A DNA stretch of 64,000 nucleotides from Platerodrilus igneus (taxonomy: Eukaryota > Arthropoda > Insecta > Coleoptera > Lycidae), in contig JARFIW010000500.1 of NCBI GenBank assembly GCA_036346225.1, positions 4,092,001-4,156,000 of the forward strand. Reading direction: 5' to 3'. The notes under the pieces were generated by a model that worked only from the letters and a program-made list of their open reading frames with translations, was not told where the DNA came from and searched no databases. Both the position numbers and the translations under genes were made by a program. This document shows, one piece after another, positions 1 to 11,840 of the stretch; position 1 is the first letter of the stretch; every line of letters starts with the position of its first letter.

Positions 1-1020
1 TTTATATTCTAACATTTCGTACTAATGTTAAGAGTAATCGTCCTTAAAATTTAAACTAATAAAACAACATTTCACACCACAATTTTATTTTGAGTTATTT
101 CGCACTAAATTTTAAACATAATTATTATTTTGGACTATTTTATATTACTTTCTGGTGTCTATCATTTATCCTTATAATCAAGTTAATAAATGAATATTTC
201 GAGCCTTATATTTTTTAAACTGGTTTAGTTTTAATTTATAAGTTTTCACCTTCATAATTTAAATTAGTAAAGGAATATTTTTTGCTACAATTTTTATTTT
301 GTTCCTTTGAATTTAATTTGTGAAGTGCTTGTGCTTAGAGTTTAAATTAATTTCTTGGTCAAATCTTATTTGGGAAATTTTCTATTACTTGTGAAGTACT
401 CGTGTTTATAGATTGAATTAATAATAGAAGATTTTCATTCAGAAATCTCTATCTTGTACTTTCATATTAATGTGTGTTGTTATCTTTATAGTATCCATTG
501 TTAAGAGATTTTCAGTCAAACATTTCCATTTTGACTCATTTTGTTTTAACTTCTGAAGTCATCGCCCTTATAATCTAAATTAGTGAGCAAAGATTTTCAG
601 ACAAAATGTGTACTTTGACTCATTTCTCTGTTGATTTGCGGGTTTTGTCCTTGAAATTTAACTTTATAAGTGAAGATTTCCAGTCACAATTTTTATTTTA
701 AGCCATTGCGTATTCATTTATAAAACCCACATCCTTCTAACTTAAATTAATAGAAGATAATTTCCCAGCAAAATCTTTATATTGTGGTACTTATTTGTAT
801 CCATTTTTGATGTACTTAATTGCTAAAGCTATTATATACGGTATGCTATTTTGTTTTGTGACGTGCTTGTCATTAAAAATTAATAAGAAAACGTAGCTAG
901 CCAACTTTTCCTTACAAATTTGTTTTTCGAATTAAATAAATAACGAGTTTGCTAGCCAAAACTTTCATTTTTCGCGGTTATGCATTCTTTTGTAAAGTTA
1001 ATTAAATTTAGTTAGGTAAC
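1..1020. repeat. Degenerate tandem repeat, unit about 95 bp
   Basis: A theme recurs roughly every 90-110 bases: an AT-rich segment like CAAAATTTTTATTTTGACTC, then a run like CTTATAATTTAAATTAATAG, then GATTTTCAGTCAAA. Copies are visible near 75, 170, 250, 340, 420, 500, 570, 650 and 745, with weaker ones to about 1020. Copies are much diverged and of unequal length, so this is an old satellite-like array. The left edge lies outside the window. No coding content is seen. Confidence 0.5.
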
Positions 1021-1196
1021 TACAATCCATTTTATACTACCTCATTAGGTACATAATAATATTAGGTGATCAACAAAATGGTAAATACACATTTTCAAAC
1101 AAATGTTTTCTAAATGTAGTTATTCTGTTGAACGAAAAAGGTTTATATAAATGTGAGATACGCAATTTAAGTTTGTCCGCCTTGCTAATTAAAATA

Positions 1197-1282
1197 CCAG
1201 TCTAGGTAGCTCGATTGACAATTGACAGCATCTGACCATAAATCGGAAGGGTAAAGGTTCAAATCTTGTCTATGGCTCCATA
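1197..1282 (+). pseudogene. tRNA-like sequence (decayed tRNA or SINE head)
   Basis: A box A-like TAGCTCGATTG is followed about 45 bases later by a box B-like GGTTCAAATC. Between them is a possible anticodon stem-loop, TCTGA / 7-base loop / TCGGA. The T stem has mismatches, position 33 of the loop is C rather than T, and the acceptor halves pair poorly. A functional tRNA is therefore unlikely; a pseudogene or the promoter head of a tRNA-derived SINE fits better. Confidence 0.35.
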
Positions 1283-1559
1283 TTTTCTTTCTACCACTTA
1301 CTGGTTCGATTTGAAATGATTATTTAGACTTTATAAGTACCAAAAATTATAATTTGTAACAACAAAAACCTTAATAATAAATATCAGATAGCCTTGGACA
1401 ACTGCATTTACATTTTAGAAACATTTCTATGTGAATCCACAAAAATAAAAGAACTAGTAACTAAGACAAATATCGAAATAAGAAACCTCTTAGTAGACTG
1501 ACCACGGAAGAAAACATTAACTAGCAATAAAACGAGATACACAAGACGTATGAGTACAT

Positions 1560-1640
1560 AATTAATAATATATATTTATATTAATAATATATATTTATAT
1601 TAATAATATAGTATATTGTATTATATTATATTGTAACATG
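1560..1640. repeat. AT-rich short tandem repeat
   Basis: About 17-19 bases of the form ATTAATAATATATATTTATA are repeated nearly three times and grade into TATTA units. It uses the same pentamer vocabulary as the large array at 3585. Confidence 0.7.
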
Positions 1641-3584
1641 TAAATTTTCCTGTAAATTTGTTCATTGACTTTAGCGCGGTACATTTATTATTTTAGTCTT
1701 TATATTAACAACATTTATATAATTGATTCAGTCATTATTGCATATTTAATAACCAATAAACTCACAAAGCACACTTCAATTTTAATTATAATTATAATCT
1801 ACTACATACTACATATTCCTATATACAAACTTGTTAACGTGTTCCTACATCTTGAAGTATCTAAGATTTCAATTTGTTCCGACGATTGGCGATAGACTAT
1901 TACTTTTCGTTTCTTAGTTGAACTGAAAAGACGCTTAGTTTTGAAAAACACTCAAGATGTTCAGGAAAGTCAAGTTTTCCTGGCAAAGACGTCGTAAAAG
2001 ACGGACAGAATGTTAAAAGTTGTCCAAGACAACTAAAGTAGAAATGTAGTGTACAAATCCTCTTTGCGAACGGTTTGTTAAAATGTGTAAGCATATAAAA
2101 TTAATTATTTTATTACAGTGCAACTTCGATAACTCTGGAAATGTAGATAATCTCGTAATGGTTTTGATGTAATTTCACGTAATTCCGATGCAGTCTTAGC
2201 TCATCAGAAAATATTTTATTTGGGTTGGTTCAATTAAATTTATGGAACTCGTTTAGAAGACAAATGAGTAAGCAACTTTGTTCGACACATGGCCGCTATG
2301 TAGCCGACGTGTTCATCTGATGTACGTGTCGTTTGAAGGTTATAGGTCATTGCCGCTATGGGTAAGAAAGTAATAGTTCTAAAATAATGCTAAGGTTACA
2401 AAGTCCATTACGTAAATTTTGCATGTAATGATTTCCTTTTGAAGCTTGTTTTACTTCAAGTTGCTGTACGCAATTTATTGCGACTTCTATGAATAATTTT
2501 GTTAATTAATTTTCAAAGGCTCATTTTGTAAAGTATAAAGTACAATGAGTACTACTTTTTGTAATTAAAGGTGTTCAACCTAAGATATTATATCTCACCG
2601 GTTGTACAAGTGTAGACATACTGTCGACACAGCTATCTTGTTTATCACAAATTAAATACTAATATGTTAATTTATAGGACCTGAGTCCTGTATGATGAAA
2701 ATAGAACTTAAAGTAATCTGTCAATTTTTAATATTTGCCAAAAGTTAAGTAAGATATTTTTAAACATTGTAAGGTCGAAGTAGCGCTACAGTGACTACCT
2801 AATAAAAAAATAAAAAAATAATGTCTATAGTTAAATATGTGATTTAAAAATTACATTCATAAGAATTGAATTTTATTAAGTACTCTTATTTATTATGATG
2901 TTATCGACTTTTCTTAAAAGAGAATACAGAATTATTTTTTTCTGACTTCAGTTCATTTTTCAATAATCTTAAATTTTCCAAATTTTGTTCGGTATTTACA
3001 AGTTAAACTTATCCGAAAAAGCACCACGATAGTGGAAACCAATTGAACTTAATTCAATGATTACATATTCATACTGATACTTAAAATATATAGGATGTCT
3101 ATGTTGGTAGAAATTATGTTTCAGAGTCGCTCTACTCATGGTTAGATCCTTGAAGAAAACGTTCAGATATAAGTATGATATTTGTGTCAATCAGACTTTG
3201 TATTTAAAGTGGTTTGTGATAATATAGGTTTCCAAATTTTCCTTTAAGCATATTCATTTAGTCAATTGCTTTATAAAAAATTTAGGTGCCGTCCTTATTT
3301 AGTTTTTTTTAACTTAAACATACCCATTGACTCAATCTCATGCGACCGTGGGCCAAAAACTCAGTTAGCTAAAAGTCTTAAGAGTGTTCTTTTACTATAA
3401 GCCAATTTCCATCCAAACCTTACCCTGGGCTTGATACAATTACACAAGAAGTCTCGATAGGTAATATTCAATCTGCCACAGTTTATTGTGGAATAGATTG
3501 ATAGAAAAAATATAGATAACAATATTAAATTATATTATTTATATTGCGTTATATTATATTAAATTATTATCTATATTGCGTTAT
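1641..3584. other. AT-rich sequence without recognised genes
   Basis: Only short, low-complexity reading frames occur here, none with recognisable motifs. Mildly more complex sequence near 1870-2060 and 2270-2350 shows no homology I can name. Confidence 0.5.
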
Positions 3585-4336
3585 GTTATATTATATTATA
3601 TTATATTATATTATATTATATTATATTATATTATATTATATTATATTATATTATATTATATTATATTATATTATATTATATTATATTATATTATATTATA
3701 TTATATTATATTATATTATATTATATTATATTATATTATATTATATTATATTATATTATATTATATTATATTATATTATATTATATATTATATTATATTA
3801 TATTATATTATATTATATTATATTATATTATATTATATTATATTATATTATATTATATTATATTATATTATATTATATTATATTATATTATATTATATTA
3901 TATTATATTATATTATATTATATTATATTATATTATATTATATTATATTATATTATATTATATTATATTATATTATATTATATTATATTATATTATATTA
4001 TATTATATTATATTATATTATATTATATTATATTATATTATATTATATTATATTATATTATATTATATTATATTATATTATATTATATTATATTATATTA
4101 TATTATATTATATTATATTATATTATATTATATTATATTATATTATATTATATTATATTATATTATATTATATTATATTATATTATATTATATTATATTA
4201 TATTATATTATATTATATTATTATATATATTATATTATATTATATTATATTATATTATATTATATTATATTATATTATATTATATTATATTATATTATAT
4301 TATATTATATTATATTATATTATATTATATTATATT
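3585..4336. repeat. (TTATA)n pentanucleotide microsatellite, about 750 bp
   Basis: About 150 nearly perfect copies of the pentamer TTATA. Phase breaks occur at about 3784 (a two-base loss) and about 4221 (TTATTATATATATTA). Degenerate units continue on both sides (3541-3584 and 4337-4365). The long tyrosine/isoleucine/leucine reading frames across it are artefacts of the repeat and do not represent genes. Confidence 0.97.
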
Positions 4337-4486
4337 GTATTATATTATACTATATTATATTAATAATAGTTAAGATTGAAATACTTTCTGTATGTTTGTT
4401 GTGGTTTGTTAAGCATTCTTCTTAATCTTTTTTGGAAATTAAACTACTCCATGACCTAGAATCGTTGTCAAAATAATAAAAACTTC

Positions 4487-4499
4487 AAGTTTGACATTT
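4487..4499. repeat. Target site duplication, left copy, of LINE at 4500-6594
   Basis: AAGTTTGACATTT, identical to 6595-6607 on the other side of the LINE. A 13-bp exact duplication fits target-primed reverse transcription. Confidence 0.85.
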
Positions 4500-6594
4500 G
4501 ATTGATTGATTAAATTGGGAAGGGTGACTTAAAGCCACGCGCACTTAGGCCTCCTGGTGGGCCCATTGTGCTACCTTCCTTGCCCTAGGTTGGTCCTTCA
4601 TTGCTCAACCACCCGACCTTGCAGGTGTTTTTGAGGATGTCGGACCAGGGGGTGTCTCAAATTCCGGCCTTCTCGGGCCAAAAGTCCCCCAGCATGGATC
4701 CTCGAAGTCGGGCGAGTACCGGACAGGTGCACAGAATGTGCTCCGCCGTCTCATCCTCCTGTTGACAGCCGCGACAGGTGAGGTTGTCTGACAGACCCAT
4801 CCTGTGCAGGTGCTTCCTTAAAGCGCAATGCCCGGACAGAATACCTACTAGTAGCCGTAGTTTCTGTCTTGGCAAGCGTATGACAAATTTTTCTATTTTG
4901 GTCATGGGAGACCTTATAAACATTTTTGCATGCCGGCAGCTTAATGTACAAGCCCACCTATCCTTGTGACGGCGGTGGGTTATTTGTCTTATCATGGAGA
5001 ACACCACCGATGGCGCAATAGCAACCGATGGCTCAGGGCCGACAAAACCCCGAGCCGCTCCCTGCCTCGCCAAAGAATCTGCCTGTTCGTTACCATGTAC
5101 TCCTGAATGCCCTTTGATCCATACCAGTTCAAGGGCGTTTGTATCAGAAGCGAGCTCGAGAACACGATGGCATTGGTATACCACCCCCGAGAGAAGCTTC
5201 TGCTTGTTTAAGCTCAGAAGAGCTGCTCTACTATCGCTCAAGATGCGTATAGATTTGTTCTGGATTCCACGTTCCAGTATGGCGTTAGCGCCATGCATGA
5301 TGGCTATGACCTCCGCTTGGAAGACAGTTACCAGCCTGCCCAGCGCAACACTTTCGTGAAGATCTAGGTCATCGGAGAAAATGCCTGCCCCGGTACCTTC
5401 ATTTGTTTTGGAACCATCTGTGTAGATGGAGATCTCCGTTAAGGAGGCGTCCTCAGTGTTTAGGCAAACCCCAAAGCGCTTCCTGGAAATCATTATGGGT
5501 GCGATCGAATCAACCACTCCTCCCAAGATAGGGGTGTTCTGCACCGCCTCTCTTAGTATGTTGTGGTGTCTACCACCGCCTCTCTTATCGATCCATAGAC
5601 CTTTGAACCGCAGCCTCATTGCCGCTCTCAAAGCTATCTCCTCCACATGTAGGTCCAGCGGAGTGAGGCCTAAGATGGCTTCTAAGGCTGCAGTAGGTGT
5701 GGAACGCAATGCACCTGTAATGTTTAGACAGGCCACCCTTTGGATATGAGTAAAGTCTTTGACTGTATTGGCCAGTCTGGTCCTACGCCACCAGACTACA
5801 GCGCCATAGCAGAGCATCGGCCTTACTACCATGATGTATAGCCACAGGACAGCCTTTGGTGGAAGACCCCAAAGTTTGCCTATGGCACGTTTGCATTGCC
5901 AGAACACTTGGTTGGCTTTGCTAGTTTTCATTTGTAGGTGTTTGGCCCAGTTCAGCTTCTTATCAAGTATAATGCCCAGATACTTGACTTCTTCTGATAA
6001 GGGCAGAGGAGTTTGGAAGAGCATTGGCAATTTGGTTACCGTCAGCTTCTTTTTATTGGAAAACAACACCAACGCCGTTTTGTTGGGGTTGATGGTTAAA
6101 AAGTTATCGGAGCACCAGAGCTCCGTGATCCTTAGTGCTGCTTGCATCAAATTACACAGCACTTGTTCGAATTTGCCGACTATTAGAATAGCTAAGTCGT
6201 CGGCGTAACCTATCGTGTAGAAACCTGCCTCATTAAGACGTTGGAGAAGGCTGTCCACTACTAAGTTCCATAGTAGCGGTGACAGCACGCCCCCCTGGGG
6301 ACAGCCTTTATCCACCACCCTAATTACTGAGGTTTCCCCCACATTTATGTGTACCCGTCGACATCGCAGAATCTGCATGGTAAACTGCCGAAGGGTGTCC
6401 TCAGCTCCATGTGTCCGTAGAGCTCTATCGATGCTTGCGAAAGTAGTTTCGCTGAACGCACCCTCAATATCAATAAATGCGCCTAAGGCGGACATGTTAT
6501 TGTCTAGGGTTTTTTCAATCCGTCCTACAATAGCGTGGAGGGCAGATTCCGTTGATTTTCCCAGTATGAAAGCGTGTTGATTTGGGTGAAGTGG
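4500..6594 (-). mobile_element. 5'-truncated non-LTR retrotransposon (LINE with RNase H)
   Basis: The insertion is bounded by the exact 13-bp repeat AAGTTTGACATTT. On the minus strand its 3' end (plus-strand 4500-4511) is an (AATC)3 tail. The 5' end is cut inside the fingers region of the reverse transcriptase, so ORF1 and the endonuclease are missing. A 3' untranslated region of about 155 bases lies between the stop codon (4657) and the tail. The RT followed by RNase H and a terminal cysteine-rich motif places it in the I/LOA/R1-like group of insect LINEs; the exact clade was not determined. The open frame and intact duplication indicate a recent insertion. Confidence 0.92.
4657..6594 (-). 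CDS. LINE ORF2 fragment: reverse transcriptase, RNase H and zinc motif
   Basis: This is the C-terminal part of a LINE polyprotein that copies element RNA into the chromosome at a nicked target. A formal reading frame of 672 codons starts at an ATG at 6675, but the first 27 or so codons are flanking DNA that happens to be in frame. In that numbering the RT motifs are FIDIEGAF (D69), PQGGVLSPLLWN (from 126) and YADD (157-160). The RNase H residues are D420 (YTDGS), E455, D481 (LSDSR), H523 and D533 (GNEQAD). A CX2C...H...C motif near residues 635-652 is the usual LINE C-terminal zinc motif. No stop or frameshift interrupts the catalytic domains, but without the endonuclease and ORF1 it cannot be autonomous. 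Confidence 0.9.
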   Translation of the reverse strand, partial: PLHPNQHAFILGKSTESALHAIVGRIEKTLDNNMSALGAFIDIEGAFSETTFASIDRALRTHGAEDTLRQFTMQILRCRRVHINVGETSVIRVVDKGCPQGGVLSPLLWNLVVDSLLQRLNEAGFYTIGYADDLAILIVGKFEQVLCNLMQAALRITELWCSDNFLTINPNKTALVLFSNKKKLTVTKLPMLFQTPLPLSEEVKYLGIILDKKLNWAKHLQMKTSKANQVFWQCKRAIGKLWGLPPKAVLWLYIMVVRPMLCYGAVVWWRRTRLANTVKDFTHIQRVACLNITGALRSTPTAALEAILGLTPLDLHVEEIALRAAMRLRFKGLWIDKRGGGRHHNILREAVQNTPILGGVVDSIAPIMISRKRFGVCLNTEDASLTEISIYTDGSKTNEGTGAGIFSDDLDLHESVALGRLVTVFQAEVIAIMHGANAILERGIQNKSIRILSDSRAALLSLNKQKLLSGVVYQCHRVLELASDTNALELVWIKGHSGVHGNEQADSLARQGAARGFVGPEPSVAIAPSVVFSMIRQITHRRHKDRWACTLSCRHAKMFIRSPMTKIEKFVIRLPRQKLRLLVGILSGHCALRKHLHRMGLSDNLTCRGCQQEDETAEHILCTCPVLARLRGSMLGDFWPEKAGI

Positions 6595-6607
6595 AAGTTT
6601 GACATTT
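6595..6607. repeat. Target site duplication, right copy, of LINE at 4500-6594
   Basis: AAGTTTGACATTT, identical to 4487-4499. Confidence 0.85.
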
Positions 6608-7664
6608 ATGACATAAATTGAAGGTGACTTTGATTTATTGATGTTTAAAATATTTGGTTTGAGTACACTAAGCAAAAATTTTTAAAGTTTAAAAGAATGA
6701 TTGCCTTCAATTTGTGTTGCGTTCTGGGACCGACTTTTTTAGGTAGCCAATACGCTTAACGTGAAATCAGCTGATTAATTTTTATTTTTATTGCGAATGT
6801 AACAAGTTTTATATAGGGAAAAGTTTCAGACCATTTGAAGTTCGATTATTTTAAGTATTGCACCTGTTTGTACAAGGTTAAAGTTAAAAACTATTGCTGC
6901 ATTAAAATCGTTTTATTGACCTATTTCAAAACAAGTCTATATAACAAAAAAAAATTTTTAATTTTACATTAGCAAGCAAGTACACCTAAACGTTACAATC
7001 GTTGAACGTCCACTAAATTGGTAATAAACACCATGGTATCGGGGAACAAAGTTTTGCGTGTATGTATAGAAGTGTTTAGCTAAAATTAATGTAGAAGTTA
7101 AATACCTGAGCTGCAGTAACTACACCTGCACAGAATAATGTAAAATTTACAAAAATATACGTCCTTGTATGCGTGAGTAAGACTTTCTGACGACATATGT
7201 TATTTTATTGCTAACAGTTTATCTCCATCGCATCACATATTGGTTCTATTTAAAAAAAACCCTATCATTTCTAAACGAAAAAAATTAAACCCCTGGTATA
7301 TTATTTTGAACCTTGTTTAACTTCTGTTTGGTTCCACACCATCTTTGAAGCTTTATTTAGATGTTGTATTTAAGACATGTTTATCTTTCGACAGGCTCAT
7401 AGAAAGTGACCAGTAAATCCCATTCCTGGGGCGAAACGGTCATGGCTTTGCCATGAATCGTAAAGAAACCAAGGAAGTGAATCCCACTTTGCTCACCTCT
7501 GTACCTTCTTCTCACTGTACAAGATATTTCCCCATCATAAAGATTTTAGATATTAGTAATAAACACCGATTCCAATGAAATGTACCACACTATGATGCAA
7601 CCGGCACTGGACAGACAGCAAATGGTATGATGCATACTGAAATACCTGTTCCAAGAATTACAAA
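6608..7664. other. Unannotated AT-rich sequence
   Basis: No coding motif, RNA gene or clear repeat is seen. The stretch 7390-7640 is slightly less AT-rich but shows nothing I recognise. Confidence 0.5.
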
Positions 7665-7796
7665 CACTCATCATCATTAGGTCGTCAGTCCTGGAACTGG
7701 TTAGACGCGTACCCTCATTGTTTCCTATTCTGAGCTAATCTGAACATTTCTCTCTGTAAGAACTGTTTTCATTTCATTAAGAACAGTTTCTAAATC

Positions 7797-8300
7797 TTGG
7801 TAGATGCTAATATCGCTATGTCATCTGCAAATCTAAGCATATCAATCTTTTATCCCTGCATAATGATTCCAAATGTCTTCTTGCTTTTGACAGTATCCAT
7901 TGCCTCTTCGATGAACAAGTTAAAAATTAATGGAGGTAGGGCAAATCCCTGTCTCATCCTTTTCCTAATATTTAATTCTCTACGTTCCTGCTCTCATCCT
8001 ATTACCGCTGTTTGCAATTTGTATAAGCTATGTACTATCCAAACATTTTTTTTTCATTTTACTTTGTCGAATACTTGTTCCAGATCTACAAACCCTTGAT
8101 ACACGCTTTCCTTCTCTTTTATTGTTTTCTCCATTGTTGTCCTCAAAGCTAAAATAGCCTCCCGTGTTCCCCTGTTTTGCTTAAACCCAAATTGATCTTC
8201 TTCTAGTATTTCTTCAGCTCGCTTTTTCATTCTTCTTTGTATAATTCTAGTTAATATTTCTGACACGTGTTCTGTCAAACTTATTGTTCGAAAATTTTCA
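7797..8300 (-). pseudogene. RTE reverse transcriptase fragment
   Basis: The frame at 8278-8054 shows RT motifs 1-3: an EDQFGF segment, an NRGTREA segment and FVDLEQVFDKV, the equivalent of the first catalytic aspartate region. Continuing in shifted frames, a GxxLPPLIFNLFIEE block lies near 7960-7920 and FADDIAILA, the catalytic ADD box, near 7835-7810. Several frameshifts separate these blocks. It is a dead copy of the polymerase domain. Confidence 0.75.
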
Positions 8301-9110
8301 CATAAGTCCGAACCTCTCTTTTTTAATATAGTGACTAATGTTGCGTTTGAAATCGTTGGGTATCGTCTGCGTCATAAATTTAGCTTACAAGTTGGAAAAG
8401 ACGTTTTGTTAGTGCTTGTTTAGCGGTTTTTAAAGTTTCTGCTGGCACCTTATCTGCACCGGGTGTCTTACCATTTTTTAGACCCTTTAATGCTAATTCA
8501 AACTCATCAAGTATAGGATATCCCAAGTCATCATTTTCAATGTCTGATTCTTTTTTTAATACTGTTGGTTCCTCTCCTGCATATAAATTTCCTATATATT
8601 CTTGCCACCCATCTACTTCTCTACATTTTCTATAATGACGCTTCCTCCCGCGTCCCTTATATTTTTGCTATACAGTTTTATATCCCTCAAATTAATTCTT
8701 GTTGATTTGTATGCTTCATCTGTCTTTCCTATTTCCATATTAGTTTGTACCTCTTTGCACATTTCATCAATCCATTGTTCTTTAGCTTTCCGGCATTTGC
8801 GAACAATTTCCCATTTTATGGCTTTGTATCTCTGTTTTTCTGTTTCCTCTGATCTATTTTTTTATTTTCGTATTTCTTTTATTAAATTCAGGATATTCTC
8901 TGTTATCTATGGTTTCTTATTTTTTTGTTGTGTATACTTTAGAATATCTCTGGCCACCATGTCTATGCTGTATTTAATGTTATTCCATTCTGTTTCTACT
9001 TCCTGAGTATAAGAAATTTTCCCGATATCTTTCAGCAATTTATTTGACCTTTTTTCAAATCTTTTGTGGATCTCTTTATCTTTTAGTTTCTCAAAATCAA
9101 AGTACTTTTT

Positions 9111-9980
9111 TCAATTCCTTTTTTTCAAATTTTTACATTTATGAGCGGCCTTCATAATTACGATGTTGTGGTCAGTGTCTATATCTGCTTCCGGGTAGCT
9201 TCTACAGTCTTTTAGTTGCTTCCTAAACAGTTGTCTAACAAGAAAGTTATCTATTTTATATCTTCTGGCTTCTTTCACGGTATCGTCTTCTAGCATGATG
9301 TTGAAATAATGTGTTGGTGATGATTAAATTATTTTATCGCAAAATTCTACTAGCCTATTTTCCTTGTAATTTCTCGTGCCCAAATCAAATAAAACTACTA
9401 CCGCTCCTTCCCTAGCCTCACCTGCCACTGCATTAAAATCCCCTGTAGTTATTAAATTTTCATATCCTTTTACGTATCTTGGTATGTTTTCTATATATTT
9501 CTATCTCGCTTCTACCTCTTCCTCACTGTTGTTAAGGTGGGCATGTATACTTGTATTATTACTGTTTTTACCGGTTTAGATTCGAATCTAACCACGAGAG
9601 TATTCTTTCGTTCATTTGTAAGTAGTTTTCTACACGTCGACCCACCCAAATTTTCTTCCTCTGCTCCTGTATGAATTACCCTAAAATCTCCATTCCAAAA
9701 ATTCCCCGCCACTAGCTAACGAATTTCGCTGATCCCTACAATGTCTAGTGCTAACATATCCATTTCAATTTTCAAGTTCTCTTACCTACTTGCTTCATAC
9801 TTCTGACATTCCACTTTCCGACTCGCAAAATGTTCCCTGCTCTATCCTTAAGCTTCCCAATCACATTCTCCGAAATCGTTAGCTCCCGGAAATCCGAATG
9901 GGGGACTATTTTAACTCCGAAGTCTTTCACCCCAGAGGATGCCATCATGTTACTTACGATTTAAGTACGCCGTATACTTA
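9111..9980 (-). pseudogene. RTE apurinic-like endonuclease fragment
   Basis: In order of translation: an ALDIVGISEIR-like segment near 9750-9720, then 9712-9512 with GNFWNGDFRVIHTGAEE and TVIIQVYMPT, then 9296-9111 with RYKIDNFLVR and DTDHNIVIM. The last corresponds to the conserved SDHN/DHN C-terminal motif of the exonuclease-endonuclease-phosphatase fold. The pieces are in different frames. Confidence 0.65.
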
Positions 9981-10230
9981 GGAAATAATGTGGGGGTTTC
10001 CCGTTGCCTTCCACATCGCAGTAGTGCGTCTTAGAATTCCATACCGATGCATATGGTCTCTGCTGCTCTAGGTACCGAAAAGGCTGTTACCCTTATCGGA
10101 GCCTGTCTTAGTCTGGTTTTTCACTAAAGACCCTACTACTTTGGTTGGACCTGTAGTTTGGTTCTTTAGATCACTGGAACGCGCAAGCCATTCCACCTGT
10201 TCCAGTAATCTAGAACTTTTTCAAGCTGCA

Positions 10231-11319
10231 AGTCTATTCGGAATGGTTACAAACACTATTAATTTTTTTAATTTGAAGTAAACTTGGAAATGAATGAATT
10301 ATACACCGTAGTAGAACTACTAATGATGGTGTTGGAACAACGTTTTTGTAAAATCCCATGGTATATTGTGAACCATACCAATTGGCCGAAGCTTGGCTAT
10401 GTTACAGCGTGCTTCATACTTTTTAAAATACTTGTATTTACTTTACTCTAAAAACGCATTATATTATTCCTTGGAATTAACTTTTATTCCCAATATATAT
10501 TTACTTTTACTCTTGCACTAGAAAATAAAACTAGATTCAGAGATTACTATATTTATCACGACTTTATTGTTTAACTACATAGTATAAATAAATACGTTTA
10601 TTGTAATTTTTTGATTGGTTTATGCTTCCTTCAAACCACAACTAGTGTGGAGCTGAACCCATGTCAGAGATGTCGTCCGTCTATGTTTCCATACATTACC
10701 ACCTACAAGATTTTTTTCTTTGTCCGAGTTATCAGAAAGATTAATATATAGTTGGCATTTATTACCTAACATCTGCAAAGTGCAGATGAATGAAGCTTTA
10801 CTTGTCTTTATATTGTCATGAGGTTAGTTATGGAATTTCACCCTACCTGTAAGATGAAAATTTGTCTATTTGGGCATGTCTTTTAAATAAAAAATGGGTC
10901 CAAATAATAAACGTTTTGCCTCGGAAAAATTTTTATTCTAAAAATATCTACTATTAAACTTTGCCTCGGAAATATATTTTAGTTCAAGATGCGTATATGA
11001 ACTTCTATATAAATGCAACATAATTAATCAAATATGTTTGAATTTGTTTTGAGCTCCAAATGTCTTACCTTTACAACATAAAAAAAAACTAGAAGTCTGA
11101 ATGTCTTTTGATGGAATCAAATAGCTTTCCATTGTAACTATTTGGTGGACCAGATGTTATCTATCTAGAAAAGTTGAACACTTCCCGTGGTACACGACTT
11201 CGTTTGAAAACGACAGAAGCTTTTCCTGTTGAACACAAGCTGAACTCAAATTCTTCTTGCCTCAGGTATGAATTTTGCTGTGATTTTTTTGAATATCAAT
11301 GATAGTAACAATCTAACCG
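10231..11319. other. AT-rich sequence without recognised genes
   Basis: No reading frame with motifs and no RNA gene was seen. GCCTCGGAAA occurs twice (about 10918 and 10963) in a small local repeat. Confidence 0.5.
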
Positions 11320-11840
11320 CATCGTCATCATTAGGTCTTCAGTCCTAGAACTGGTTGGACGCGTACCCTCATTGTTTCCTAGTCTGAACCAACCTACACA
11401 TTTCCCTGAAATTTGCACAGTCTGCATCTATCACTATCTGTATGCTAAAGTCTGATCTCGGTTTACCTCTATTTCTCTTTTCTATATCTGCTTGTAATAT
11501 AATCCGTACTATTCCCCAGAAATGCCCTAGAACCTATCCTGTCCTTCTATTTCTCCTATTTTTCATTTTCCACAGACATCTTTATTCTTCTACTATTTCT
11601 ACAACCTATTTGTTATTAACTTTGTCTGTCCATGCTACCATCTTCATACGTCTGAAGCACAACATTCCAGAAGGCTTCTATCTCTTTCTGTCTGTTTTTT
11701 CTATTGCCCCTATTTCATAGATGTACTGTGCTGTGCTCCACACTATGCGTTGAACAGTTTTCTTCTGTGTTTGTTGTCCTTGAGCATAGCTGCTGTTCCT
11801 TCTTGTTTAATGCAGTTCGGTCACCTTCTATTGTTTTACA
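11320..11840 (-). mobile_element. RTE-type LINE 3' fragment
   Basis: It begins at the 3' tail (CATCGTCATCATTAG on the plus strand), followed by the block TTCAGTCCTAGAACTGGTTG shared with the copies at 7681, 40975, 42350 and 42660. The reverse complement of 11560-11800 carries decayed C-terminal ORF sequence like that at 42778-43266. It is truncated and frameshifted. Confidence 0.7.

Larger units (their letters stand above)
7665..10230 (-). mobile_element. Decayed RTE-type LINE, near full length with internal deletion
   Basis: Read on the minus strand, endonuclease segments lie at about 9110-9980, reverse transcriptase segments at about 7800-8900, and the 3' end with its (ATG)n-type tail (plus-strand CATCATCATT) at 7668-7690. 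The endonuclease resembles the class often annotated in animals as craniofacial development protein 2-like, which is RTE/BovB-derived. Frameshifts and stops are common. The ADD box near 7820 joins directly to the 3' terminal 70 bases at about 7755, so the C-terminal region seen in other copies here (42.7-43.2 kb) is deleted. The 5' boundary is uncertain; 9985-10230 may be its untranslated leader. Confidence 0.75.

Noticed and set aside
1197..1282. Functional tRNA gene
   Set aside because: Mismatched T stem and acceptor and a wrong residue at position 33.
3544..4425. Long open frames rich in Y, I and L
   Set aside because: They are translations of the (TTATA)n array and exist in several frames; no gene.
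4778..6580. Several plus-strand frames across the LINE
   Set aside because: Antisense shadows of the RT/RNase H frame, which has all catalytic motifs on the minus strand.
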